NCBI GenBank assembly: GCA_031255395.1
Contig: JAIRSQ010000001.1
Coordinates: forward strand, 1 to 15,302
Direction: 5' to 3'
From: Spirochaetaceae bacterium
GTDB taxonomy: Bacteria > Spirochaetota > Spirochaetia > Treponematales > Breznakiellaceae
DNA length: 15,302 nt
Part shown: positions 1-8,845 of the stretch, piece after piece
Layout: the number at the start of each line of letters is the position of its first letter
Numbering within the stretch: position 1 is the first letter of the stretch
Position numbers and translations under genes: made by a program
The notes under the pieces: generated by a model
Databases searched by the model: none
Told to the model about the DNA's origin: nothing
What the model saw: only the letters and a program-made list of their open reading frames with translations

Positions 1-3
1 TAT

Positions 4-90
4 GGAGAGATGACCGAGCGGCCGAAGGTGCACGATTGGAAGTCGTGTGTGCTCGCAAGGGCACCGAGGGTTCAAATCCCTCTCTCTCCG
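4..90 (+). tRNA. tRNA-Ser (anticodon GGA)
   Basis: The full cloverleaf can be drawn by eye. The acceptor stem GGAGAGA (4-10) pairs perfectly with TCTCTCC (83-89), with discriminator G90. The anticodon stem CACGA/TCGTG (31-35, 43-47) closes a loop TTGGAAG with anticodon GGA at 38-40, which reads UCC and UCU serine codons. A long variable arm with pairing GTGCTC..GGGCAC lies between the anticodon and T arms, as in class II serine tRNAs. The T stem GAGGG/CCCTC closes a TTCAAAT loop. No CCA is encoded, so it must be added after transcription. The mature length is 87 nt. Confidence 0.97.
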
Positions 91-134
91 AAGCGCTCGC
101 ATGGGAGGGTGAAGGATCCCCTGTTTGTTTAGCT

Positions 135-221
135 GGAGAGATGCGAGAGCGGTTGAATCGGACGGTCTCGAAAACCGTTGTACTCGCAAGGGTACCGAGG
201 GTTCGAATCCCTCTCTCTCCG
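135..221 (+). tRNA. tRNA-Ser (anticodon CGA)
   Basis: This is a second class II serine tRNA, 44 bases after the first. The acceptor GGAGAGA (135-141) pairs with TCTCTCC (214-220), discriminator G221. The anticodon stem ACGGT/ACCGT (162-166, 174-178) closes loop CTCGAAA with anticodon CGA at 169-171, which reads UCG. The variable arm (GTACTC..GGGTAC) and a T arm with loop TTCGAAT are present, and CCA is not encoded. Its acceptor and T stems match those of the upstream tRNA-Ser, while the D and anticodon arms differ, so this is a tandem pair of isoacceptors and not a recent duplication. The two are probably co-transcribed. Confidence 0.97.
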
Positions 222-250
222 AATCTGGCCGCGAAAATTGATTTGACGCC

Positions 251-1405
251 ATGAACTTTGCGATAAACGGAAACAGCTACAGTCGTGAAAATGTTCTGGT
301 GATAGCGGAGGTCGGGACATCCCATTCCGGCGATACTGTAAAAGCAAGAGAGCTTGTTTCTGCGGCGGCGGAGGCGGGCGCGGACTGCGTTAAGACGCAG
401 ATAGTGTACGCTGACGAGATTGTCCATCCGCTAACCGGGCTTGTCCCGTTGCCTAGCGGTGATGTGCTGCTTTACGATATATTCAAAAAACTGGAACAGC
501 CGCCGGAATTCTTTTTAAGCTTGAAAGAGTACGCCGAATCGAAGGGGCTAATGTTTCTTGCCACTCCGTTCGGGCCGCGAAGCGTCGCTTGCCTTCGCGA
601 CCTTTCGCCGGCGGCGGTTAAAATCGCCTCGCCGGAATTAAACTATTCTCAGTTGCTGAAAACTGTTAGCTCGTGGAACCTGCCGGTTCTGCTTTCGAGC
701 GGTGTATCGACGCTTGCGGACATTGAGGCGGCCCTGTCATTCTTTGGCAGGCGCGATCTGAGCGACAGGCACAGCCTTAGTGAAAAGCGCGGCCCGATTG
801 AAAACTCTTCCGTGTGCCTTATGCACTGCGTTACCGCTTATCCGGCGCCTGAAACCGAGTACAATCTTAGGCTGTTAGAAATGCTAAGTGCCATTTTCGG
901 CGTGATTACGGGCGTAAGCGATCATAGTCTTGACGCGCGTCTTGTGCCGCTTCTTGCCGTTGCTTGCGGCGCGTGCGCGGTCGAAAAGCATTTTTGCCTT
1001 TCGCGTGACGGTTCCGGCCTTGACGACCCTATAGCGCTTACACCCGCGGATTTCGCGGAGATGTGTTCTGCGATACGCCGGGCCGAAGCGCGGGACTCCG
1101 AAACCGTTGTGAGCGAGGCTGTCCGCGAATACTCCGCCGAAAAAGTAAGCCTTGTTCTGGGAGACGGCGTAAAACGTCTGTCCCCGTCCGAGTCGCAAAA
1201 CTATAACCGCACAAATCGCTCTATACACGCAATGCGCGATATTCTAAAGGACGAAGTTATCAGTTCCGAAAACTGCGCCGTTCTTCGTACCGAAAAGGTT
1301 CTGCGTCCGGGTATGCCGCCTTGTATGCTGGAAAAGATAGCCGGACGCACCGCCCGCAGGTTCATTCCGGCAGGCGAAGGCATCCGGTTCGAGGACGTGC
1401 AATGA
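251..1405 (+). CDS. NeuB-family sialic/pseudaminic-type acid synthase
   Basis: Predicted to condense phosphoenolpyruvate with an N-acetylhexosamine in the cytoplasm to make a nonulosonic acid (sialic, legionaminic or pseudaminic type) for surface or flagellin glycosylation. The 384-residue product has the NeuB TIM-barrel marks: IAEVGTSHSG (18-27) for the family's IAEIG.NH.G, KTQ near 48-50, GVSDHS (221-226) and the metal-ligand region EKHF (245-248). Residues from about 310 form the SAF (antifreeze-like) domain. It is longer than the usual 335-350 residues, with an extra stretch near 165-190 between barrel strands. The exact sugar cannot be told. No other nonulosonic acid genes (neuA, neuC, pse or leg) are nearby, so its substrate must be made by genes elsewhere. 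The ATG lacks a clear Shine-Dalgarno; it starts 30 bases after a tRNA-Ser and could share its transcript. Confidence 0.88.
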   Translation: MNFAINGNSYSRENVLVIAEVGTSHSGDTVKARELVSAAAEAGADCVKTQIVYADEIVHPLTGLVPLPSGDVLLYDIFKKLEQPPEFFLSLKEYAESKGLMFLATPFGPRSVACLRDLSPAAVKIASPELNYSQLLKTVSSWNLPVLLSSGVSTLADIEAALSFFGRRDLSDRHSLSEKRGPIENSSVCLMHCVTAYPAPETEYNLRLLEMLSAIFGVITGVSDHSLDARLVPLLAVACGACAVEKHFCLSRDGSGLDDPIALTPADFAEMCSAIRRAEARDSETVVSEAVREYSAEKVSLVLGDGVKRLSPSESQNYNRTNRSIHAMRDILKDEVISSENCAVLRTEKVLRPGMPPCMLEKIAGRTARRFIPAGEGIRFEDVQ

Positions 1406-1464
1406 GGAATATAAGGAAAAAGGATGAAGAATGAGGCAAGGACCCGCCCGTCATTGCGAGCGAT

Positions 1465-1490
1465 CGGCAAATTGCCGCGGCAATTTGCCG
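1465..1490. repeat. Perfect 26-bp palindrome
   Basis: CGGCAAATTGCCG at 1465-1477 is the exact reverse complement of 1478-1490, giving a 13-bp perfect inverted repeat without a spacer. Each half is itself nearly palindromic. It is followed by a second small palindrome, CGCTAATTAGCG (1492-1503). It lies between the converging neuB-like gene and the acetate transporter gene. It could form a cruciform or a transcript hairpin, but there is no T tract, so it is a repeat element first and only possibly a terminator. Confidence 0.85.
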
Positions 1491-1526
1491 CCGCTAATTA
1501 GCGTTAATCCGCTTACAGCTATCCCC

Positions 1527-1550
1527 GCATCCGCAAAAATTTGCGGATGC
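1527..1550. terminator. Hairpin, possible bidirectional terminator
   Basis: GCATCCGCAAA (1527-1537) pairs perfectly with TTTGCGGATGC (1540-1550) around a two-base AA centre. It lies 17 bases past the stop codon of the minus-strand transporter gene and 122 bases past the neuB-like stop, so it could end transcription from both sides. A/T runs inside the stem take the place of a proper U tract, so the terminator role is inferred. Confidence 0.5.
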
Positions 1551-1567
1551 TTCGGGAATTATACGGG

Positions 1568-2182
1568 TTAACGAGCTTTCTCCGTGCCGGCGATGATGGG
1601 CTTGCCTATTGGCAAAAAGGTTTTGCCGAAATGGTTGTTTAGGACATTTGCGCCGCTGCCATAGAACGAAAGTATTGCTATCACCAGTTCCGAAATTGCC
1701 GCGAGTACATGAAACGGCTCCGCCAGCGCGCTTTCGTGGAACAGGACGCTTATGAACAGCCCCAAAAAAAGCAGCGAGATGAAGACGAATATGGCGAACA
1801 GAACCTTGTTAGTTCGCGCCGCTCCTATCGTGAGAAATACCGTCATGATGAAATAACCAAGAAACGCGAATCCCATTTGTCGCGTGTCGACGCCGGAATA
1901 AAGCGCGGCTCCGAGTGCTCCCATCTGGATTAACCACGATAGTGCCATACTCAGCCAAAACAGGCCATACGCGCAGAATGCCGTCCCTCCGAACACATTG
2001 CCGTTTTTGTAATCCAAAATCCCCGCAACAAGTTGCGCCAGCGCGCCCAAAAATACCGCCCAAGGAACTATGAGCGAAAGTCCTTCCGTAATTTCCAGTT
2101 TCTGGCTTGATGCCACTAAGGTTACAATCGCCAGCCCAAACAGGCCAAGCGCGGATGGGTCAGTGTGTTTTGCTTCGGACAT
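1568..2182 (-). CDS. Acetate/succinate transporter, GPR1/FUN34/YaaH (SatP) family
   Basis: A 204-residue inner-membrane protein with six predicted hydrophobic segments, the family's usual size. The N-terminal motif DPSALGLFGLA (8-18) corresponds to the signature NPAPLGL.G..., in the first helix. It is followed by a stretch ending LVAGILDYKNGNVFGGTAF, which matches the family's second helix and loop. Characterised members (E. coli SatP, yeast Ato1) move acetate or succinate with protons through a hexameric channel; import or export cannot be decided here. The start is supported by AAGGA about 9 bases upstream and by a promoter further up. The gene stands alone, converging on the neuB-like gene, with decayed DNA upstream. 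Confidence 0.9.
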   Translation of the reverse strand: MSEAKHTDPSALGLFGLAIVTLVASSQKLEITEGLSLIVPWAVFLGALAQLVAGILDYKNGNVFGGTAFCAYGLFWLSMALSWLIQMGALGAALYSGVDTRQMGFAFLGYFIMTVFLTIGAARTNKVLFAIFVFISLLFLGLFISVLFHESALAEPFHVLAAISELVIAILSFYGSGANVLNNHFGKTFLPIGKPIIAGTEKAR

Positions 2183-2228
2183 AATATTTTTCCTTTACTT
2201 AATTCTGATAAATCTGTCTTGTATTTTA

Positions 2229-2258
2229 AGTGTATGACCATAATACTCATATTGTCAA
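2229..2258 (-). promoter_or_regulatory. Sigma70-type promoter of the acetate transporter gene
   Basis: On the minus strand a perfect -35 TTGACA (2258-2253) is separated by 18 bases from a -10 TACACT (2234-2229; four of six consensus positions). The predicted start near 2222 gives a leader of about 40 nt that contains the AAGGA ribosome binding site. Unlike gyrB, the mobB-like gene and the EIIA gene, this gene therefore has a normal leader. Confidence 0.6.
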
Positions 2259-2322
2259 CAAAAAAGTGAACGATCAGCCAGCCTTCCCCGAACACTCACA
2301 ACTACCTTATCGCCAGCACATT

Positions 2323-2357
2323 GCTCATTCCTCATTGCTCATTGCTCACTGCTCATT
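2323..2357. repeat. Five tandem 7-bp repeats (GCTCATT)
   Basis: Five consecutive heptamers: GCTCATT, CCTCATT, GCTCATT, GCTCACT, GCTCATT. The array runs across the stop codon of the minus-strand TonB-like fragment: the copy with the C variant supplies the TGA (2346-2348), and the last copy encodes the terminal Asn-Glu-Gln. It is a short degenerate microsatellite at the edge of a decayed region. Confidence 0.85.
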
Positions 2358-2650
2358 AATAAGCTCGTAATCTATGTTGACCCGTGGAGAAAGTTTTTGG
2401 TTTGCGGTTTGGGTTGATACGGTGTGAATCTTTTTTACGAGCGACACGGCGGCGTTGTCCAGCAACGGGCTGCCCGATGAATTGCACACCGTGATGGCGG
2501 AAATAGCACCGCTGCCGTCAATCTCAAAATACACGCCGACAATCCCTTCTATGTTGCGCCGTTTCGCCATTGCCGGATAAACCAGATTCTTGCTGATAAA
2601 ATCCCTGATGTACGCCAGCAGAGTCGCGTATTCACGTTCGGTGATAGTAC
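2346..2650 (-). pseudogene. TonB C-terminal domain fragment, 5' end lost
   Basis: Reading the minus strand from about 2650 gives REYATLLAYIRDFI, then NLVYPAMAKR, EGIVGVYFEI and LLDNAAVSLV. This is a near-complete TonB C-terminal domain: the conserved YP, the G.V.V.F.I strand and the SSG..LD.AA helix start. In whole proteins this domain contacts the TonB box of outer-membrane receptors after a transmembrane helix and a proline-rich spacer. Neither of those is here. The frame stays open only to a stop at 2724-2726, and no ATG, GTG or TTG occurs before the internal Met at 2570, which lies inside the domain after YP. I therefore read it as a 5'-truncated remnant. The extra 24 codons upstream of about 2650 are antisense to a cobS remnant. 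Confidence 0.75.
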
Positions 2651-2654
2651 CGCT

Positions 2655-2819
2655 GCCCTGTGCCGAATCGTCATTTACACCGTCATCACCGCCCTCCTGT
2701 ACGCCGTTGCCTACGAAAAGGCTCTAGGCGGCTATTCAGGCGACGCTCTTGGCGCGGCCATCGAGACCGGCGAAGAGCTGTGTCTGCTGTTTGCTACTAC
2801 GGCGTTCAACTTTACATAA
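2655..2819 (+). pseudogene. cobS 3' remnant (cobalamin 5'-phosphate synthase C-terminus)
   Basis: A plus-strand frame ending in TAA at 2817-2819 reads LCRIVIYTVITALLYAVAYE, then KALGGYSGDALGAAIETGEE and LCLLFATTAFNFT. The GGYSGDALGA..E...LL block is the typical C-terminal motif of CobS, the membrane enzyme that joins adenosylcobinamide-GDP to alpha-ribazole in the last step of B12 assembly. Only about 53 residues of roughly 250 remain, with one hydrophobic helix. Upstream of about 2655 the frame continues but is only antisense to the TonB fragment, with no CobS likeness. There is no start or ribosome binding site. No other cobalamin gene is in the window. Confidence 0.7.
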
Positions 2820-2948
2820 CCATACGATCAGGGGCAGGAAGACTGCATTGGCGAGCCTCATACATACAAAAACATGCGTTTTTCACACTTATTGCGCCAG
2901 AATTAAGCAAAACCAATTCAAAACAGAGCGTTACCGCCATAAGTATTC

Positions 2949-3446
2949 ATGAGACCTTTAAGAGAACTAAAACAGGGCGTATGGTACGAAGTCCATACGT
3001 CCGTAAACAACCGTAAACTGTTGTTCCAGTCGCGTAAAGCGATTAGGCTTTTCGCCCGGGTTTTGGACGATACGTCGGCGCGCTTCGATTTTGAAATTCG
3101 CGGACTGCGCCTGAAGGGTTGCCTACTCGTCTTCTGCGTCAAGCCTGCGGACGGCTTCCAGTTGCCGCGGATAATGCAGTGGCTCAAGCAGACGTTTGCC
3201 GTGAGGTACAACTTTATGAACGGCTGGACCGGGCATATCTGGGGTAACCGGTACCGGTCGAAGATACTGGAAGGCGAGCCTCCGGAAGGGGTGGAGCGTT
3301 GGACGGAGACGGTGGGGAACGCGGCTGAGATTTCGCCGACTGAGGGCGGAGCTAGCTTTCTCTTTTGGAGGATGAAGGCTAGGGTCAGACCCCTCCCGGG
3401 GAAACCCGTCAAAATCACCCGAAAATCCACCTCGCCCCCCGCCTAA
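2949..3446 (+). CDS. RAYT/IS200-like (Y1 transposase superfamily) protein lacking the HUH motif
   Basis: A 165-residue protein with the layout of REP-associated tyrosine transposases: a start like VWYEVHTSVNNRK, a central helix, then LPRIMQWLKQTF, RYN and TGHIWGNRYRSKIL, which match the family's LK..Ya..fN...GhlWq.RfkS.li. The catalytic parts are missing. Where the family has MPNH.HLL, this protein reads LKGCLLVF (56-62 region), and the family's Tyr in LK..Y is Phe83. It is therefore unlikely to nick DNA in the usual way; it may be inactive, decayed or reused for binding DNA. The tail after about 115 is low-complexity, Arg/Pro rich, and overlaps a GGGTCAGACCCCT repeat. The start ATG has no good Shine-Dalgarno. 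Palindromes follow the gene, as around other RAYTs. Confidence 0.7.
   Translation: MRPLRELKQGVWYEVHTSVNNRKLLFQSRKAIRLFARVLDDTSARFDFEIRGLRLKGCLLVFCVKPADGFQLPRIMQWLKQTFAVRYNFMNGWTGHIWGNRYRSKILEGEPPEGVERWTETVGNAAEISPTEGGASFLFWRMKARVRPLPGKPVKITRKSTSPPA
3382..3394 (+). repeat. GGGTCAGACCCCT motif, copy 1
   Basis: This near-palindromic motif lies inside the 3' end of the RAYT-like gene. The same motif, inverted and with one internal change plus one flanking base, is found at 6751-6764 in the spacer before gyrB. Sharing between a transposase tail and a spacer over 3 kb away suggests a dispersed repeat. Confidence 0.6.
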
Positions 3447-3499
3447 CCCAGCGCAACCCCGCCTCTCTGCGGCAAAAACGCCTCAAAACCCGTCTCCGC

Positions 3500-3531
3500 G
3501 ACTCCGCCCGCAAGCGATTGCGGGCGGAGTC
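3500..3531. terminator. 14-bp perfect stem-loop after the RAYT-like gene
   Basis: GACTCCGCCCGCAA (3500-3513) pairs perfectly with TTGCGGGCGGAGTC (3518-3531) around the tetraloop GCGA. It lies 54 bases after the RAYT-like stop. A very stable hairpin like this fits a terminator or a REP-type palindrome, though no T tract follows. Confidence 0.6.
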
Positions 3532-3550
3532 TGTCCGACTATCCGCTAAA

Positions 3551-3612
3551 AACGTCTTTGTCAGACGTTCCGTCAACGGTATGCCGGCGCCGCATCGCAA
3601 CGGCGGCATACC
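3551..3612. repeat. Two further inverted repeats before potA
   Basis: AACGTCT (3551-3557) pairs with AGACGTT (3563-3569) around five bases. GGTATGCCG (3578-3586) pairs with CGGCATACC (3604-3612) around 17 bases. With the 14-bp stem just upstream they make a cluster of three hairpins in 115 bases, directly between the RAYT-like gene and the potA promoter. This resembles the mosaic palindrome clusters seen near RAYT genes. Confidence 0.55.
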
Positions 3613-3642
3613 GAAACCGGAATCGCTACAGGCGCGGGCGGC

Positions 3643-3669
3643 TTGACAAGAGAGGGAAAAATATACAAT
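3643..3669 (+). promoter_or_regulatory. Probable promoter of the potABC operon
   Basis: A perfect -35 TTGACA (3643-3648) is followed after 15 bases by TACAAT (3664-3669), which matches five of six -10 positions. The spacing is two bases shorter than ideal. The start of transcription would fall near 3676, giving a leader of about 22 nt with GAGGAG at 3688-3693 as ribosome binding site for the ATG at 3698. Confidence 0.6.
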
Positions 3670-3697
3670 GTTATTCCAGTTTTTTGCGAGGAGATGA

Positions 3698-4852
3698 ATG
3701 AAAGGGAGCGATGTTGATGTCGAAGGTATATTCAAGTCCTTCGGGGACTTTGATGTACTGAAAAATGTAAGCCTTGACATTAAGAAGGGCGAATTTTTTT
3801 CGCTGTTGGGGCCTTCGGGTTGCGGAAAGACCACGCTGTTGCGTATCATAGCCGGTTTTGAAAGTCCGGACGAGGGAAGCCTCAAGATGGACGGCGTTGA
3901 CGTACTGCCGTTACCGCCTAACCGCAGGCAGGTAAACACGATTTTTCAGAATTATGCGTTGTTTCCCCATCTTAGCGTTTTTGAAAATGTGGCGTTCCCG
4001 CTCCGCATACAGCGCTCCTCGCGAGACGAGATAGATTCCAAAGTGCATGATTACCTGAAGCTGGTGCAGCTTGAGGGACATGCCAGCAAGAAGCCGAACC
4101 AGCTTTCAGGCGGACAGAAACAGCGGGTAGCCATTGCTCGCGCCTTGATTAAAGAGCCGCACGTCCTGCTCCTAGACGAGCCGCTATCCGCCCTAGACGC
4201 AAAGCTCCGGCAGCACATGCTGATAGAGCTTGACGAGATTCATGACAAAATCGGCATCACATTCATTTACGTTACGCATGACCAGCAGGAAGCGCTTTCA
4301 GTGTCCGACCGTATCGCCGTGATCGATCAAGGTAACGTGTTGCAAGTCGGAACGCCGCACGAAATCTATGAAAGTCCGGCGACGGGCTTTGTGGCTCGCT
4401 TTATCGGCGAGACTAACCTTTTTGACGGCAAAGTCGTCAAGGCCGACAAAATTTACGGGCCGCAGGCCGAATACATGGCCGAACTGGAAATTCCAGGCCT
4501 GGGAAACGTGAAGGTTACCACGGTTGACGATGTCGAGGCGGGTCAGGAGGTGATATTTACCGTCCGTCCCGAAAAGATAGTCATTTCAACCGAAAAGCCG
4601 GTAACCAAGCGGGAAGATATAAATATGCTTAAGGGCGTCGTTGACGAGCCGATATATTCCGGTTTCCAAACGAAATACTATGTCAAAACGCTGTATAATG
4701 GCGAGAGCGGAGGCCAGCAGCCGGTGATCAGGGTAATGAAGCAGCACGCCCGATATTCTGACGAGGGGCCGGACATCCTTTGGCAGGACGAGGTCTACCT
4801 GTCTTGGAGCGCGCATGACGGCTATGTCGTGGGCGTCAAGGAAGGCTCGTGA
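3698..4852 (+). CDS. potA: Spermidine/putrescine-type ABC transporter ATP-binding protein PotA
   Basis: Cytoplasmic ATPase that powers polyamine-type import with the PotB and PotC membrane subunits. The 384 residues have every ABC mark: Walker A GPSGCGKTT (38-46), Q-loop Gln84, signature LSGGQKQR (136-143), Walker B VLLLDEP (156-162) with D-loop SALD, and switch His194 in THD. From about 230 the protein has the TOBE-type regulatory domain of PotA/CysA/MalK-like subunits, for example FTVRPEKI near 287-294. The length fits PotA (about 370-385). The start is set by GAGGAG four bases upstream; the ATG at 3694 is out of frame and stops at once. It is the first gene of a three-gene operon, and its stop overlaps the start of potB. 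Substrates of related systems also include other small cations, so spermidine is inferred. Confidence 0.93.
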   Translation: MKGSDVDVEGIFKSFGDFDVLKNVSLDIKKGEFFSLLGPSGCGKTTLLRIIAGFESPDEGSLKMDGVDVLPLPPNRRQVNTIFQNYALFPHLSVFENVAFPLRIQRSSRDEIDSKVHDYLKLVQLEGHASKKPNQLSGGQKQRVAIARALIKEPHVLLLDEPLSALDAKLRQHMLIELDEIHDKIGITFIYVTHDQQEALSVSDRIAVIDQGNVLQVGTPHEIYESPATGFVARFIGETNLFDGKVVKADKIYGPQAEYMAELEIPGLGNVKVTTVDDVEAGQEVIFTVRPEKIVISTEKPVTKREDINMLKGVVDEPIYSGFQTKYYVKTLYNGESGGQQPVIRVMKQHARYSDEGPDILWQDEVYLSWSAHDGYVVGVKEGS

Positions 4853-5751
4853 ACGCCGCTAAGCCGCAAGCCTCCGCCTGTTCGTTCATGAAACGAAATT
4901 CGGGCATGGTATATGCCGGCCCGATGACGGCTTGGGCAAGCGTGTTCTTCCTCGCGCCGTTGCTAATTATCGTGGTTTACAGCTTCTTAAAGAAGGGGCT
5001 GTACGGCGGCGTTACGCCGGAATTCAGCCTTGAAGCCTATACCGCGCTTAAAAACCCTAACATAGCCGTAATAGCCCTTAAAACCCTGTCAATCTCGTTC
5101 GCTTCTACGGCGATAACAATACTGATAGCGTTGCCATGCGGTTATTTTATGGCCCGTAGCAAGTATCAGACCCTGTTGCTGATGCTTATTATCGTGCCGT
5201 TTTGGACGAATTTCCTTATCCGCGTTTACGCGTGGATGAATATCTTAGGAAGCAACGGGTTTTTGAACGATTTTTTGAGGCATCTGGGACTGATTAAAGA
5301 CGGTATTCACTTTTTGTACAACAAAAACGCCGTTATTCTGGTGCTGGTGTATATGTATCTGCCGTACGCGATACTGCCGCTGTTCTCGTCCATTGATAAA
5401 TTCGATTTTTCGCTGTTGGAGGCGGCGCGTGACCTTGGCGCTACCGGCGTCCAAGCGATATTCAAGGTGTTGCTGCCGAACATAAGGAGCGGCGTTTACA
5501 CCGCTTGCCTGTTCACGTTCATCCCCATATTCGGAGCTTACGCCGTGCCTCTGCTCGTTGGTGGCAAGGATTCTTATATGCTGGGCAACGTGGTCGCCGA
5601 CCAGCTTACCAAGTCCCGCAACTGGCCGCTCGCTTCCGCAATATCGATGGCGCTCACTTTAGTGACGACGATAGGAGTGATGTCCATGCTGACCCTGCAG
5701 TTGCGGGACGAAAAACGGCTCGGCAAGACCTCCAAAAGAGGTAAAATTTGA
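4849..5751 (+). CDS. potB: Spermidine/putrescine-type ABC transporter permease PotB
   Basis: Inner-membrane permease, 300 residues with about six transmembrane helices (the first near 25-47). The cytoplasmic EAA loop that docks on PotA is clear: EAARDLGATGVQAIFKVLLP. The stretch IVPFWTNFLIRVYAWMNILG is typical of PotB. It begins with GTG inside the potA stop (GTGA overlap), which implies translational coupling. Its stop overlaps the start of potC. The Asp/Lys/Arg-rich C-terminus (RDEKRLGKTSKRGK) is cytoplasmic. Confidence 0.92.
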   Translation: MNAAKPQASACSFMKRNSGMVYAGPMTAWASVFFLAPLLIIVVYSFLKKGLYGGVTPEFSLEAYTALKNPNIAVIALKTLSISFASTAITILIALPCGYFMARSKYQTLLLMLIIVPFWTNFLIRVYAWMNILGSNGFLNDFLRHLGLIKDGIHFLYNKNAVILVLVYMYLPYAILPLFSSIDKFDFSLLEAARDLGATGVQAIFKVLLPNIRSGVYTACLFTFIPIFGAYAVPLLVGGKDSYMLGNVVADQLTKSRNWPLASAISMALTLVTTIGVMSMLTLQLRDEKRLGKTSKRGKI

Positions 5752-6617
5752 CAGGCAAAAGAATTCGCAACACTATGGTAGTCAAACTTAGCGGGAACAA
5801 GCCCCGCGGCGAAGCAAACAGGCACGCCCGCCGCGCCGCAAGCAAGCGGTTTACGTTCTCGGAAACGGTCTTTATCTGCACGCTGATATTCCTGTTCCTG
5901 CCGCTGTTTGTCCTTGTGTTATACTCGTTCAATTCGTCAAAAAGCATGAACTGGGGAGGCTTTTCGTTTGTCTGGTACGAGCAGTTGTTCGTCAATTCCC
6001 GCAATCTGTGGCGGGCGTTTTGGAACAGTATGCTGATAGCGTCAACATCCGCCGCAACCGCAACGGTTTTGGGGACGCTGGGCGCTATCGGCGTGAACTG
6101 GTACCGCTTCCGGCTGCGTTCCTATGCGCAGATAGTATCGTTCCTTCCGATGGTACTGCCTGAGATCATAATCGGCGTTTCTCTGTCCGTCTTTTTTTCT
6201 GGCATCGGGATGAAACTCGGCCTTCTTACGATATTCATCGCCCATACGACATTCAACCTGCCCTTCGTATTCCTGATGGTGATGGCGCGTCTGGACGAAT
6301 TCGATTTTTCCATCATAGAAGCCGCCGCCGACCTTGGCGCGAGCGATATGCAGACCTTGTTCAAAGTAACGATACCCGTTTGTATGCCGGGCATAGTGTC
6401 AGGCTTCCTTACGGCTGTAACGATCTCGCTGGAAGACTTTGTCATCACCTATTTTGTCGCTGGCCCCGGCTCGTCGACGCTGCCGCTGTACATCTATTCC
6501 GCGATACGTTTCGGCGTGTCCCCCGTGATAAACGCACTGTCCGTCGTTATGATACTCGGCACCGTGCTGCTCACCTACCTGCTCCGCAACTTCCTTAAAT
6601 ATCTCGCAGCCAAGTAG
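5748..6617 (+). CDS. potC: Spermidine/putrescine-type ABC transporter permease PotC
   Basis: The second permease subunit, 289 residues, partner of PotB. Its EAA motif is EAAADLGASDMQTLFKVTIP. Other typical pieces are NSSKSMNWGGFSFVWYEQLF after the first helix and SLEDFVITYFVAGPG near the end. The basic N-terminal extension (about 36 residues before the first helix) is longer than usual. I chose TTG at 5748, which overlaps the potB stop (TTGA), because AGAGG lies six bases upstream; an ATG at 5775 is an alternative that would remove nine residues. The operon normally continues with potD, the periplasmic binding protein, but here it stops: a repeat-rich spacer and gyrB follow. Confidence 0.9.
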   Translation: MTGKRIRNTMVVKLSGNKPRGEANRHARRAASKRFTFSETVFICTLIFLFLPLFVLVLYSFNSSKSMNWGGFSFVWYEQLFVNSRNLWRAFWNSMLIASTSAATATVLGTLGAIGVNWYRFRLRSYAQIVSFLPMVLPEIIIGVSLSVFFSGIGMKLGLLTIFIAHTTFNLPFVFLMVMARLDEFDFSIIEAAADLGASDMQTLFKVTIPVCMPGIVSGFLTAVTISLEDFVITYFVAGPGSSTLPLYIYSAIRFGVSPVINALSVVMILGTVLLTYLLRNFLKYLAAK

Positions 6618-8786
<2,169 letters not shown>

Positions 8787-8845
8787 GGGGCAAGCTAAAA
8801 AATTGACGTTGCGGGGCTTCCGCAGTCTGCCGTCCGCGGCAAACG

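Noticed and set aside
1..221. tRNA-Ser pair as an integration site
   Set aside because: No integrase, phage gene or duplicated tRNA 3' end marking an att site follows; the shared 3' sequence belongs to two genuine tRNAs.
36..254. Open frame across the tRNA pair
   Set aside because: The region is fully explained by two tRNA-Ser genes.
1424..1501. Short ORF of 25 codons after the neuB-like gene, with AAGG just before the ATG
   Set aside because: It runs straight through the repeat and the 26-bp palindrome, its ribosome site is too close, and the peptide looks like translated repeat.
2868..2883. AAAAAC-ATGC-GTTTTT hairpin as terminator of the cobS remnant
   Set aside because: The stem is only six mostly A/T pairs and the gene it would serve is broken; too weak to call.
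2660..3016. Plus-strand open frame of 118 codons
   Set aside because: It is Arg/His rich, overlaps the better CobS remnant frame and the RAYT start, and resembles no family.
2918..3430. Minus-strand open frame opposite the RAYT-like gene
   Set aside because: The opposite strand has clear family motifs; this frame is a shadow without any.
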